DNA from: Xiphydria camelus
Taxonomy: Eukaryota > Arthropoda > Insecta > Hymenoptera > Xiphydriidae
Length of the DNA: 64,000 bases
NCBI GenBank assembly: GCA_963678675.1
Contig: OY783194.1
Span: forward strand, 16,439,421-16,503,420
Reading direction: 5' to 3'
Shown: piece after piece, positions 23,438 to 34,400 of the stretch
Layout: every line of letters starts with the position of its first letter
Numbering within the stretch: the stretch's first letter is position 1
Program-made: the position numbers and the translations under genes
The notes under the pieces: model-generated
The model's input: only the letters and a program-made list of their open reading frames with translations
Database searches by the model: none
What the model was told of the DNA's origin: nothing

Positions 23438-24336
23438 CAGCAAAGCGTGGATTTACACGCTAGCCGCACGCAGTGCTGCCACGTAGTGGCACCACTGTGG
23501 TCTCACCGTGGCGTGATCGCGTGGCGTACACAAACTAAAAGCACCGTGGCTACACAGTGAACACACTTGGTGGCTCACAGCGTAAAGACACAGTAGTTAC
23601 ACTCAGTGCAGTCAAGGTGCCTTTTTGACGTGCACACTTCGTAAATTTACCGACCATGAATGTCGGTAACTTCATTGTCTTCACAAAATTTTTAACACGT
23701 CGTTTGCTGCCGCCGGCTCCGATCGGAGCCAGTCGACACTTCGCGCCTGTGCCGCCGGCTCCGATCGGAGACACATTGACGTGCACATTACATATAATTA
23801 TTCAGTCTGTTACCGGCACTGAGCGCGATGCAATCAATCTAAAAGTGGCAGCGAATGTGTTAAATTAGAAAATAACAAAATTGATATAATAATAGGTTTG
23901 TTCCCAGAAAGCAATTTGTGACTAGTTACAAATTTTGATCTGCGGATGTGTGCGGTTGTAAATTTACAATTAATTGATTTCACACCCCGATAGAAGAATT
24001 TTTAAATTAGAAAATAACAAAATTGATATTATAATAATGTTTCAAACAGTGCAAATTGTACTGAATTATTTCATAAATAATGAATAATTAATTATCATAA
24101 TCACTACTGTTTTGAAAAAGAAAGTATCAAATTATTTTTAAAAATTTAATGAGATATATATATATAAACCGGCCTTTACACAATGCAACATTGAGATATC
24201 TCGGCAAAATTATTTAAAATTTAGTTTACGTTTGACATAACTCGAAATCGGCTTTCGGCTTTATCTCACTAGTCACAGTACTGTTGCTTTCAGGTATCGA
24301 TATTATATGTATAACTTAGTCGACTTCCACCACAAA
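23438..24336. repeat. Right arm of the large inverted duplication
   Basis: Reverse complement of 18359-19319, carrying its own TTAA element at 23696-23859. Confidence 0.75.
23696..23859. mobile_element. TTAA-flanked MITE, mirror copy
   Basis: CACGTCGTTTGCTGCC..GGCAGCGAATGTG lies between TTAA at 23692-23695 and 23860-23863. It is the arm partner of 18895-19049. Confidence 0.65.
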
Positions 24337-24436
24337 GAGTCGATGGCGCAGTTGGTAGAATGCGAGAAGCGTTCCCAGTCTTCTAAAGATCGCAGGTTCG
24401 AGTACTGGCCGGGTCGGTTTGAGAAAAAAAAACCGA

Positions 24437-24477
<41 letters not shown>

Positions 24478-24670
24478 GTAGGCGGATAAGGCAGGCGGGA
24501 AATCCTACTTTATCGCCCCCTTTTTGCAAAATTCTACTTTTACCATCGTACTTACACTGCGTGACTGCAGTGTGGCTTCACGGTGCACAGACAGATGGAC
24601 ACCCCAGTGCATGCACTCGAATGCACCGCGTGAAAGCAGGGTGCAGTCACTGTGGTTCCACTTTGCTATC
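24337..24670 (+). mobile_element. tRNA-derived SINE, best-preserved copy
   Basis: The head 24337-24413 has A-box TGGCGCAGTTGG and B-box GGTTCGAGTAC, but the anticodon arm does not pair properly. A (CT)n run, a CCTACTTTATCGCC body and a GTGGTTCCAC tail ending CTATCGGGG follow. The internal promoter would be read by RNA polymerase III. Confidence 0.75.
24438..24477 (+). repeat. (CT)n microsatellite
   Basis: About 20 CT units inside the SINE. Confidence 0.95.
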
Positions 24671-24672
24671 GG

Positions 24673-24939
24673 GGACCGGTAGAAGTCGAGTCGGTAGTTA
24701 GAGTTGGTGTCAATTCGGGAGATCAAAGCGTCTAACCTCGAAATTATGAATTTGTGAATAATGGTGAGTAATTTCCATTATTCACAAATTCATAATTTCG
24801 AAGTTAGACGCTTCGATCACCCGAATTGACACCAACTCTAACTACCGACTCGACTTCTACCGGTATTAAATGACTCAAGTACCGACCAAGCCTCCCCGAA
24901 GGTAACTTCAAACTGGCCCGTACAGAGTGGGACATACGG
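24673..24939. mobile_element. Family A foldback, left arm shortened
   Basis: Right end GGACATACGG plus TA (24940-24941). The left arm begins at CCGGTAGAAGTCGAG, abutting the SINE end. Confidence 0.7.
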
Positions 24940-24941
24940 TA

Positions 24942-25552
24942 AAATTCCTTCAGCGAGTGTAAGAGGCTTGACTGAAGGAATGACTAGAAATTAAATCTAA
25001 GCTAAACATGGGTATAAAGGACCCAGAATAATTGCAAGTCAGAGGGACTAGGACACCGCGCGTCACCGAGGATAAAATCGGTCGCTGTCGGTAAAGATAA
25101 AATCGCTGTGCTAATATCCCGTTTGCCCGCTATGTGGCAAATATTCTCAGATGCAAATTTATGTTTTAATATTTATAAGAGCAACGTTGAAAAGTGTAAT
25201 GGTTGTCGCTTTATGGATCAATTGGGGCTTTGATCAACTGGTTTTTGGAAGTGGGTGACGTGTCGCGAACTCGCTCCAGCCTTGCCGCTGGTTGTCCTGG
25301 TACTTACAGTGCTTCCAGGACCGGCCCATTAGTCTCTTGTAAATAGTAGCCTTCTTCGCAGAGCAGTCACAATCCATTGGCAAGCGGCGCTTTTAACAAC
25401 CTGCGCATGCATGGATCAGTTGCGTTTTACTTCCAGTCAAATATCTAGCTCTCTCTTCAAAATACGGCGTTCATCTGATCAGAGACAATTTTACTTGGAC
25501 CAAAGGAATATTATATTTTCAACTAGAAAAAATATTTCTTTACTTTAAATTA
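24942..25552. other. Unassigned DNA
   Basis: No gene or repeat structure recognised. A GAC-TTGG-CCAAAGG word at ~25497 begins the AAAGAA-type repeat. Confidence 0.35.
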
Positions 25553-25903
25553 TTATGTCCTTGACTAGATGACCTATTTCTTGCCGCGAAAGACGCGAGT
25601 AATTGTCTTCAATACAACTTTTTTCGAGGAAAATATAGATATCTCAGTTAGTAAGAAATATTCTGTTACGCCGAAGACATATTTCTTTGACTAGATGAGC
25701 TATTTCTCGCCGCGAAAGACGCGAGTAATTGTCTTGAATACAACTTTTTTCGAGACAAATATAGATATCTCAGTTATAGGAAGAAATATTCTGTTACGTC
25801 GAAGACATATTTCTTTGACTAGATGACCTATTTCTTGCCGCGAAAGACGCGAGTAATTCACTTGAATACACCATCTTTCGAGGCAAATTTAGATATCTCA
25901 GTT
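25553..25903. repeat. 128-bp tandem repeat, ~2.75 copies
   Basis: CTTGACTAGATGACCTATTT starts the units at ~25553, 25681 and 25809 (period 128). The third copy is cut at 25903 by the LINE tail. Confidence 0.85.
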
Positions 25904-28224
25904 CATCATCATCATAAAGTTATCAGTCCTAAGACTGGTTTGATACCATTCTCCATCTTTTCCTGTCCTCCGCTAGTCTTTTCATTTCCCTGTATTTCGA
26001 ACAACCTACGTCCTTAATGATTTGCGAAATGTAGTCTAACCGCGGCCTACCTACCTCTCTCTTTTTTCCCGTTTCTGCTTCTAAGATGTCTCTTAGCAGT
26101 CCCTCATGTCTCACTATATGGCCTATCAGCTGATCCCTTCTTTTCTTTATATTTTTCCAGAGCCGCCGGTTTTCCTCTATTTTCCTCAAGACTTCTTCAT
26201 TTGTGATTTTCTCGGTCCATTTTACTTTTAGCATTCTTCTATAGCACCACATTTCGAAGCTGTCTAATTTTTTCTTTTCTACCATTCCTATCGTCCAAGA
26301 TTCGCACCCATACAAAGCTGTACTCCACACGTATGTTTTGAGAAATTTTTTCCTACTCTCTAGGCTGACGTTTTTTGAGCATAGTAGCTTCTTTTTCAGA
26401 TTAAAAGCCTGTTTTCCCGGCGCTATTCTTTGTTTGACGTCTTTTAGGCTCTTTCCATCTGTCGTTATTTGGCTACCTAGATAGCAAAACTGCTGTACTT
26501 CTTCTACGCTTTCGTCGCCTATATTTATTCTAGTTTTACTCTTACGTTTTTTCTTACTACATACCAGAATTTTTGTCTTTTTCTTATTAATTTTCATATT
26601 GTAGTTCTCTATTAGGATGTTTTCCATTTCGTTAAGCGCCTTTTCTAGTTCTTCTTTGTTCGATGCTAGTAGCGCTATATCGTCGGCGAACCGAAGCATG
26701 CTCACTGTTTGCCCTTGTATTTTAATGCCTGAAGTTGAGTTTTCTTTTAATTCGTTCATCGCTTCCTCTATGTATAAGTTAAAGATTAGAGGCGACAGTG
26801 TGCATCCTTGTCGTACTCCTTTTCTAATTTTCGCTTCTCTCACTTCTTCTTCTACTCCTATCACTGCTACTTGGTTTTCGTATAAATTATGTATGATTCT
26901 TCTTTCTCTGTACTTTATTCCTACTCTTTTCAGTATTTCGAACATTTTTTGCCACTGAACATTGTCGAATGCTTTCTCTAGGTCTATGAATCCTATATAT
27001 AGTGTTTCGTCTTTTTCTAATGTTTTCTCTGCAATTAGTCTTAGCGCTATTATCGCTTCCCTCGTTCCTCTGTTCCTTCTAAATCCGAACTGGTCTTCTG
27101 CTAATACTTCCTCGGCTCTCCGTTCCATTCTCCTTTGTATAATTTTTGTTAAGATTTTTGATGCGTGCGGTATCAAGCTGATTGTACGAAAATTTTCGCA
27201 TCTATCCGCGCCTACTTTTTTTGGAAGGGTAACTATTATACTTTTCTTGAAATCTTTTGGCATTTTTCCTGTTTCGTACATATGACTCACGAGTTTAAAT
27301 AGCCTACTTATCGCTTCTTCCCCTGCAAACTTTAAAATTTCTGCCTGTATTCCATCTATCCCGGGTGCTTTATTGTTTTTCAATTCCTTAAGTGCTATCT
27401 CAAATTCCGACTTAATAATAGGATCCCCGAGTTCGTTTTCATCTACGCTATTTTCTTCTTCCAATATGTTACTTAGTTCTTCTCCATTGTATAGTTTTTC
27501 TAAATATTCTTTCCATCTATCGGCCTTTTCTGCGTTTTCTAACAACATGTTTCCGTTTTCATTTCTAATATTTCTACTTTTCGGTTTGTATTCTTGAAAA
27601 TTTCTTTTTATTAGTCTGAAAGCTGCATCGGTCCTACCTAATTTAATTTTCTTTTCAACTTCTTCGCATCTTTCTTCTATCCATTCTTCCTTAGCTCTCC
27701 TAGATTTTCTAATTATCTCCCATTTCAGGGATTTGTATTTTCTCTGTCCGTTTTCATCTACCCTAGACTTATACTTTCGTCTCTCCTCTATCAACTCTAA
27801 AATTTCTCTCGTTATCCACGGATTTCTACTCTCATTTTCTTTGATACCTAGTACTTCTTCTGCTGCATTTTCTAAACTCGTTTTAATATGATTCCAATTT
27901 TCTTCTGTGCTCGCTTTGCTATTATTGGCTACATCCCCCCCCTTACGATTTAAATGTTTCTCAACTTTACTCTGGAATTCTTTTTCTACTTTATCGTTCT
28001 TGAGTTTACTGATATCCCACTTTTTGCGGGCGTTATTTTTTTTCTTAAGTCTTTTAAATTTTAACTGACATTTCATCATTACTAAATTATGATCGCTGTC
28101 TATATCTGCACCTGGGTAGCTCCTACAGTCTTTTACCTGATTTCTGAACCTTTGTTTGACTAATATATAATCTATTTGATATCTACCATTGTCCCCCGGC
28201 ATTTTCCAGGTATATTCCATTTTC
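25904..28224 (-). mobile_element. RTE-like non-LTR retrotransposon, 5'-truncated
   Basis: A single intact 763-codon frame (28220-25929) encodes the C-terminal end of an AP-type endonuclease (IDYIL at 16-20, SDHN at 42-45) and a full reverse transcriptase (KAPGIDG ~284-290, DLEKAFD ~413-419, RQGCTLSPL ~470, FADD at 511-514). The short 3' region ending in ATGATGATGATG points to the RTE group, though another LINE clade is possible. The 5' part is missing, as is usual after incomplete target-primed reverse transcription. It lands inside the 128-bp satellite. No target duplication could be defined. Confidence 0.85.
25929..28220 (-). CDS. LINE endonuclease (partial)/reverse transcriptase, 763 codons
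   Basis: The open frame has no stops or shifts over 2.3 kb, so the insertion is fairly young. The catalytic FADD box and the preceding palm aspartate (FIDLEKAFD) are intact. Only the last ~50 residues of the endonuclease remain, so the catalytic N-terminal part needed for mobility is absent. The first ATG is internal to the original protein and is not a natural start. After the polymerase lie a CYRRMLKVKW-type thumb region and the GRPRLDY C-terminus typical of RTE-group proteins. It copies RNA into DNA at a nicked chromosome. Confidence 0.85.
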   Translation of the reverse strand: MEYTWKMPGDNGRYQIDYILVKQRFRNQVKDCRSYPGADIDSDHNLVMMKCQLKFKRLKKKNNARKKWDISKLKNDKVEKEFQSKVEKHLNRKGGDVANNSKASTEENWNHIKTSLENAAEEVLGIKENESRNPWITREILELIEERRKYKSRVDENGQRKYKSLKWEIIRKSRRAKEEWIEERCEEVEKKIKLGRTDAAFRLIKRNFQEYKPKSRNIRNENGNMLLENAEKADRWKEYLEKLYNGEELSNILEEENSVDENELGDPIIKSEFEIALKELKNNKAPGIDGIQAEILKFAGEEAISRLFKLVSHMYETGKMPKDFKKSIIVTLPKKVGADRCENFRTISLIPHASKILTKIIQRRMERRAEEVLAEDQFGFRRNRGTREAIIALRLIAEKTLEKDETLYIGFIDLEKAFDNVQWQKMFEILKRVGIKYRERRIIHNLYENQVAVIGVEEEVREAKIRKGVRQGCTLSPLIFNLYIEEAMNELKENSTSGIKIQGQTVSMLRFADDIALLASNKEELEKALNEMENILIENYNMKINKKKTKILVCSKKKRKSKTRINIGDESVEEVQQFCYLGSQITTDGKSLKDVKQRIAPGKQAFNLKKKLLCSKNVSLESRKKFLKTYVWSTALYGCESWTIGMVEKKKLDSFEMWCYRRMLKVKWTEKITNEEVLRKIEENRRLWKNIKKRRDQLIGHIVRHEGLLRDILEAETGKKREVGRPRLDYISQIIKDVGCSKYREMKRLAEDRKRWRMVSNQS

Positions 28225-28345
28225 CGATGAAAGATTTCTTTGGACTAAAAAAATATAGTTTCGGGGCTATACAAAGAAATATTTCTTTCAACCCGAATAA
28301 AATGTCTTTGATCTAAAGAATTTTTTTCTCAGTATAGCCAAAGTG
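28225..28345. repeat. AAAGAAATATTTCTTT-type repeat, other side of the LINE
   Basis: GGACTAAAAAAATATAG and AGAAATATTTCTTTCAA resemble the words before 25553 and in the 315-bp array. It ends TTTTTTTCTCAGTATAG. Confidence 0.5.
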
Positions 28346-28685
28346 ACTGTGACGTACATTTTACGTATCCTTTATATAATTTTAATGCAGCAAATATACA
28401 TTACGACGCGAAAGCTTCTCCCCTGCGGGAGACGTGCACCTTCGTTGTGTCGGTCCGCTGAAAACTAAAAAGTTGAGCGTCAGGTGTTCTAAAACGCCAG
28501 AGAGCCACACGGCTCGCGGAAAACTCGAAAAGGGACCGATCCCCAACTAAATGCTAAACTCTATCAAAAACGAAACGCAATTCTCACGCAAAAAAAAACG
28601 CGAAGCTTAGGGACACGTCGGAATTACCTAGACTAGCTCAGACTCGAAAGGGATTGGTGGAAGGGTAAGGTTCTTGAAGTTTAAG

Positions 28686-29773
28686 GTAGTAGTCTCGTGA
28701 ACACTGATTGAAACAGATTTTCAAGCAAATTTTTGTAGATAATCTTTGGACTACTATAAAAACATTGTCTTAATTTGAAGGGGATCTACCGTTTAGAAAT
28801 GGAGATATTAATTATTAAAATATCGCCGTTTTATACGGGCTCTTATGGCCGAAGTTAGATATTATACTATAATAAAAAAATGGCGAGACAGATTTTGAAG
28901 AAACTTAGCCCAATGATAATAAATTAACCTTATTCACGCATTCTCCAAAAAATGACTTACTTTGACCGTTTTGATTAAAAGATATAAGCTTTGAAAGTAC
29001 GGAATTTATGGTGATATTTGACTGTTTGAGAGAGGGTCACAATGATCGTGCAACACTGTACATTGCCGAGAGTGGTGGAAAGATGCCCCGCTCTCCGACA
29101 AACTGCACCGTAACAGTATTGATCAATACAAATAATTTAAGAAATTAAATTAAAAAAATAAATAACAATACTGCTTCAGTGATGAATTTATAATTATCAA
29201 AATTATGGTGAATTTATAATCATCAAATCATCAAGCAAGGAAAAATACATATGCATTCATTTTTTATTTATTTCTTATATGCTAATATATTTGAATAAAT
29301 TTCAATCTGATAGTAAAAAACAAATTAAACAACAGATATAAAATGGGTGATATCGAAACTGCTAGACTCATTAGAACCTAAACAATATTCAGTAAAAAAT
29401 AATACTATACTATTATTACAAGACTCTCCATAAAACATAATTGAAAATGATCACTATTAAAACTAAATATTTTTGGTATTAGCCATTGGTCAGTTTTGAA
29501 GAATGTAGTAATCTGTGTGAGGACTTTTTTCTTTTTCGTAACACGTGATTGACCATAATACTGTGGCTATACGGACTCACGCATACGATACACAATGAAA
29601 ACCCATAGCGACGGTGCCACGATCGCAATATTTGGCTATAGATATGCAGGCGCACGGGTGTGCGTAGCCTGTACCTAATGAAAAGTTTTCGAGTACAATC
29701 CGGCTAATAGCCGAGTCCCCTTGCAATGCGTCCCCTATAAACTTTTAGCTGTTAATTTCGCGAGACTACTACC
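28686..29773. mobile_element. 1.09-kb TTAA-flanked element (GGTAGTAGTCTCG ends)
   Basis: GGTAGTAGTCTCGTGAA and CGAGACTACTACC are inverted. TTAA lies outside both (28682-28685, 29774-29777). It is AT-rich with no transposase. The TTAA target with GG-starting ends fits Kolobok-like or piggyBac-like non-autonomous elements. Confidence 0.65.
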
Positions 29774-30254
29774 TTAACCCGATCAGGAAAAAGGGAATGA
29801 AATCGGGAACATAAAAATTTAGGCGATTTTATTGGGGTTCGCAAAACAAATCTAGGGAAAACACGAAATCGAAATCAGTACGATACGGGACAGGGCGCGC
29901 TACTAAATTCAATAAGTCTACAATTGCAATAATCGGAGAAAATACGATACGGTATGTGGCGCGCTACTAAATTAGCACAAGCTATTACCTATACAATTTT
30001 GATTTCGGTGAAATTCGATACAGGCGATATTGAGAAGGACTGCCGCGCGGCATCCGGCATCCGTGAAAAAAACTTTCAAATAGAACCATAATTTTTAAAG
30101 GCTATGACATACGCAATCAAAAGGAAGAACCAAAATCGGGCTCAAATGCTAGTGACAATCGCGAAATCTCCGTCTCTGCTCATGTTCAGCTTTTAAATTT
30201 AACACGACATGAAACACTGGATACGGAAAAACTCGCCTCGACCACGCGACCGGG

Positions 30255-30530
30255 ATGCGATACTCGAAAGAAACACTAAAAATGCGTTTGTTGAGACAAC
30301 AAAAAGAAACGCGAAAATGCCTTGATCATCACGAACACGAGCCGACGAAAGGGGAAACGCACACGGTCAAGGGGCATAAAAATCGTCTCGAGACGAAACA
30401 CAAAACGCGAGACTACACCAAGCGCGGCGATACGATGAAAGCGACACTATTAGAAAAACAAAAGAAAGAAACGGAAATCTCGAAACTGAACAAGGGGGTG
30501 TTAAAGCTTACCGGTCAGAGTCTATGAATA
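30255..30530. other. Open frame of 90 codons, not recognised
   Basis: Lysine/threonine-rich and low in complexity, lying in LTR-like DNA. I see no domain and do not support it as a gene. Confidence 0.15.
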
Positions 30531-30711
30531 TCAGAAACACAAAGAAAGCCGGAACCAAAAACTAAGTATTCTTGATGACAGTCACTACCCCCAACCCCCC
30601 TCATTCATTCTTATATAAATAAATTATATAAATAAATCTGAGGTATATGGAATAAAATTTATATTGCTGTATATGAATAGGTTATGTAGTGTGAACCGTC
30701 TTCTTCCTTAA

Positions 30712-31443
30712 GGGGTTACACCACCTTGACCCACCCAAAAATTACGGTTTTTCAAGAATTTTTTCTGAAGAATTGAAACGTTTTTATCCAAATTAAAGTA
30801 CAGTGACGTATTACACTACTATTAAATTACAAAACATTTTGTTTGTTTTTTTTATTTATAAAAATGGCGGCTTTAAAGGCGATTTACTGGAGCGCTGCGA
30901 AAATCGATGATTGTACGGTGGGCACGATAGCTCAGTCCAGGTTTAAGTTAGAACAATGAATGAAAAAGAATTAGTTTCTGTAGCTCAAAAGCTAGCGAAA
31001 TATGTAGCCGTTTTCAAAAATATGCATTTTTCACAAAATGGCATCGATTTGAAAGGAAAAAGATACATATTTTGCCCTAAATTTCGTTAATTAATGTAGC
31101 ATAAAAAACGCAAATATCAATACTTTGAACAAACCGTACGTATATTTCGCTAGATAAACATATAACGAATAAAATTAAAAAAGAATCAAGACGATTGATT
31201 GAAAATTGGTGGAGCTAGAGTGCCCATCGGTTTTTAAAATGTAGTTTTGAAAAAAACGCGTTTAAAGTTTCGCGAGAACATTAGCGCGCTTATGCACGTC
31301 TCTATTTCTACACTTCAAAAATTGCTCTTTCACTTTAGATATCGATTTGTAACTAGCGGCATATCATTTCGTATACTATCGAGAGTATTTTCAGCCAAAA
31401 AAAAATTTTTGATTTCTTGAAAATATCAAGGTGGTCTAACCCC
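30712..31443. mobile_element. 732-bp TTAA-flanked element (GGGGTTACACCACCTTG ends)
   Basis: The inverted ends GGGGTTACACCACCTTGA / TCAAGGTGGTCTAACCCC lie between TTAA at 30708-30711 and 31444-31447. No coding. Probably Kolobok-like or piggyBac-like and non-autonomous. Confidence 0.7.
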
Positions 31444-31471
31444 TTAAGGTATTTCAATGGTTTTGCGTTTA

Positions 31472-34400
31472 GTCCAGTCATTGAAGTCCTGAATTAGAAA
31501 TAATTAAAGAGGATCTGAATTTTTTACAGTAGGTACTGTTTGCACCCTACAACAACTTCCTGATATTTTGAAGGATCATCCCCGGTCGGATTGTTTAAAA
31601 GAGAGATGTAAACAAAAAAAAACCGATTTTTTGCGAATATCTCTTCAACTTTCAAGAATAACGAGAAAATCTTCAAATAAAAGTTGTAAACAATCGAATT
31701 TATAATAAAAAAGTCTTAGTGAAATTTTTACCTATATGCAATAGGGAAGCGGCAAAATGCGTTCAAAGTTTGCGCACCACCTAAGGGAGCATGCTGCGCT
31801 TAAAAAATTCATAAGAAATCGAAAAATTACTCTTTTTCGATGATTTTTTTTTAATCGCATCTACAGGAGTAGACCTACATTTTGAGAGATATAGAAAAAA
31901 AATTAATGCATTATTAATGCGATTATTGATTATTTTAGATTTTAAACCGATTCTTTTCACTGAAAACATTGGGAAACAATTTTTTTTCTTTTAACTTGGT
32001 ATTCGTTAGATTATTATCTAAAAAAAAGTCCTCTACGGCTTCGCACTGAATACCTTCTGTGTGGAGATATAATATAATATAATACAACTGATTTTCTGGT
32101 GAGTGGCAGTCCTGAATGAAATCTGTGGCCACACCACTGTTCTGGGGACCGACAGAGAACGCGCATATATCCCGACTCTCTCTTACAATTAGTCATAAAC
32201 GCGTTCTGCACTGCGCGAAGCCGTCTGTGCCTCTACCAAGAAGTAGGTGTCCAACTACCTGCTCTTTGCCTCTGTAGACCTTCGGCACGCTGCCAAAAAG
32301 TGCAATGGTAGTATCATGTATGCCCTTTGAAATTTCGGTAATAATGCATATGCTGATAAACGACCAAGCAAAATTGACAGGTCCCCGTGGAACTTGTGTT
32401 GGAGAAGTTAAGTTATTGCAAAAAAAAATCGCATCTTGCAATGATAGTATCACGTATGCCGAGCATGTGAAACGATATTTCATAGAAAAAATAATATATA
32501 TTGAAGAACGATCGGCATACGTGTATCGTAGGGACTAAGGGTCGGTATATGCTCTAAAAAGTGTTGTAAATTCAGAATTTTTTAAATGATCATATCACAT
32601 ATCATCTCCAACTACCTACTCTTAACCTCTACTGCGCCATGAGGACGACAGAGGTGGGAGCTAAACAGTATTTCTCTCTGTTGAAACACGTAGTGCGTGC
32701 TAGCGATGAATAAACGTTGTTGGAGCAATGCAGGCAATTTGTTAGTGTATAGTAATATCCATTTTATTAAGGAAGAAAATTCTTTTATTTTGTGGGTGAT
32801 TGTAAATTCTTTTTTCTATTTTTACAATACCTTTAACTCAGAATTATCTTCTACAGGTGTCATCAAAACACTCCTGAAATGTTGAATTATACAGTTTTTT
32901 ATTTGGGCACAGAAGTTTTTAACGTTTAATAGAAAATTTCAAAAATAATACAAAAATTATAAATACCTATTATTATAACACATATACTTAAACTTGTTAA
33001 TCCATATCTTCAAATATGATTATAAATAATTGAATTTTTTTTCAATACAGCATTTTTAGAAATTTCAAAAAGAATCAAAATCAATATCATTATCTATATC
33101 ATCTTCGAATTCATAAACAGTGTTCTCATTTGCGTTAATAAGAATGTCATACTTGTTATAAATACATGATATAAATAAATATATAACATATATCCTTAAA
33201 CTTGTTAATCCATATCTTCAAATGTGATTATAAATGATTGAATTTTTTTTCAATACACCATTTTTAGAAACTTCAAAAAGAATCAAAATCATAAGGTAAT
33301 ATAAGGTAAACTAAAAAAATTACCATTATACGATACATAAATATTTTGTTTTTAAAAGATACAATTAAACGATTTTAAAGTTCTCTAAATAGAACACCAT
33401 GCAACCCAAAAATTGTATAACGAAACAATATGCGCTCCTAAAGAATAATTATATAGGTGTTCTTTATTTGTTCTATGCCAGAATTCTAAGACAGCATTTT
33501 AAAACTGCTATAGAATTGTTATGAGATTGCTTTGTAACTGTGTTATAAAAATTCTTTAAGAGACTTGTGAGAACATTTATTCAACAATTCTCTAAGTGTT
33601 TCCCGCAGACCTTACAGAACAGCTTCAAGAACTAAAAAGTTCTATAGAACGGTGCTCATTTTTATGGTATAAGTGTTGTAAGAACGCTTTGAAAATGTTC
33701 TTAGAAGAAACAGTGCTTTAAAAAATTTGCTCTAGAAACGTTCTTATAATTTGTATAGAACATGAAATTGTTAGCTGGGCTTTAACCAATTCCAACGAAT
33801 AGGCCAAATGACATGGAATAACTTTTGCATGTATTATATTTTTAACGATGTCTTCAAGACGAACTAAATATCAAAAACTGCATTATTAATTTTTGGTCAA
33901 AAAATTCAGAAGTGTACAAAATACGAGTACATAAATTTGTGTCTTCCATTACTTTCAACCCTTCTGAGATCGCGCGATGAGCGTGGCCCCGCATTTTTTT
34001 TAAATCGTCATAATTGCTTAACTACTTCGATTTGAATGATCACCGGCTACGTATTCCGTCATTGAAGTGTCGCGAATACGATCCTTATAATATGATAGCT
34101 CTACATTTATTAGAAAAATGGAGAAAATATATTAATGAAGCGTGGGTGAAAAGGCGTGACCTCAGAAGGGTTAAAATAACTAGCAGAAAAATAGAAGAAT
34201 GAAAAACCAAGCATGCTTGAAATTTATTTAACAGGTTTTTTTATATTCACCTTCGTGCAAAATGATAGATTTCGTTTATGAATTCGAAGAAGATGATGTA
34301 GATAATGATATTGATTTTGATTCTTTTTGAAATTTCTAAAAATGCTGTATTGAAAAAAATTCAATTATTTATAATCATATTTGAAGATATGGATTAACAA

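Larger units (their letters stand above)
28483..30540 (-). mobile_element. Second LTR retrotransposon fragment, interrupted
   Basis: On the minus strand AGAACACC is followed by TGACGCTCAAC (28482-28472), one arrangement with two changes from the 19671 site. AATAAAATCGCC occurs at 29833-29822, matching the AATAAA..CGCC layout of the first fragment. The 1.1 kb TTAA element 28686-29773 sits inside. No protein domains. Confidence 0.4.

Noticed and set aside
32305..32538. 77-codon open frame
   Set aside because: Mirrored in the second arm of the 4.4-kb foldback, no recognised domain, so not annotated as a gene.
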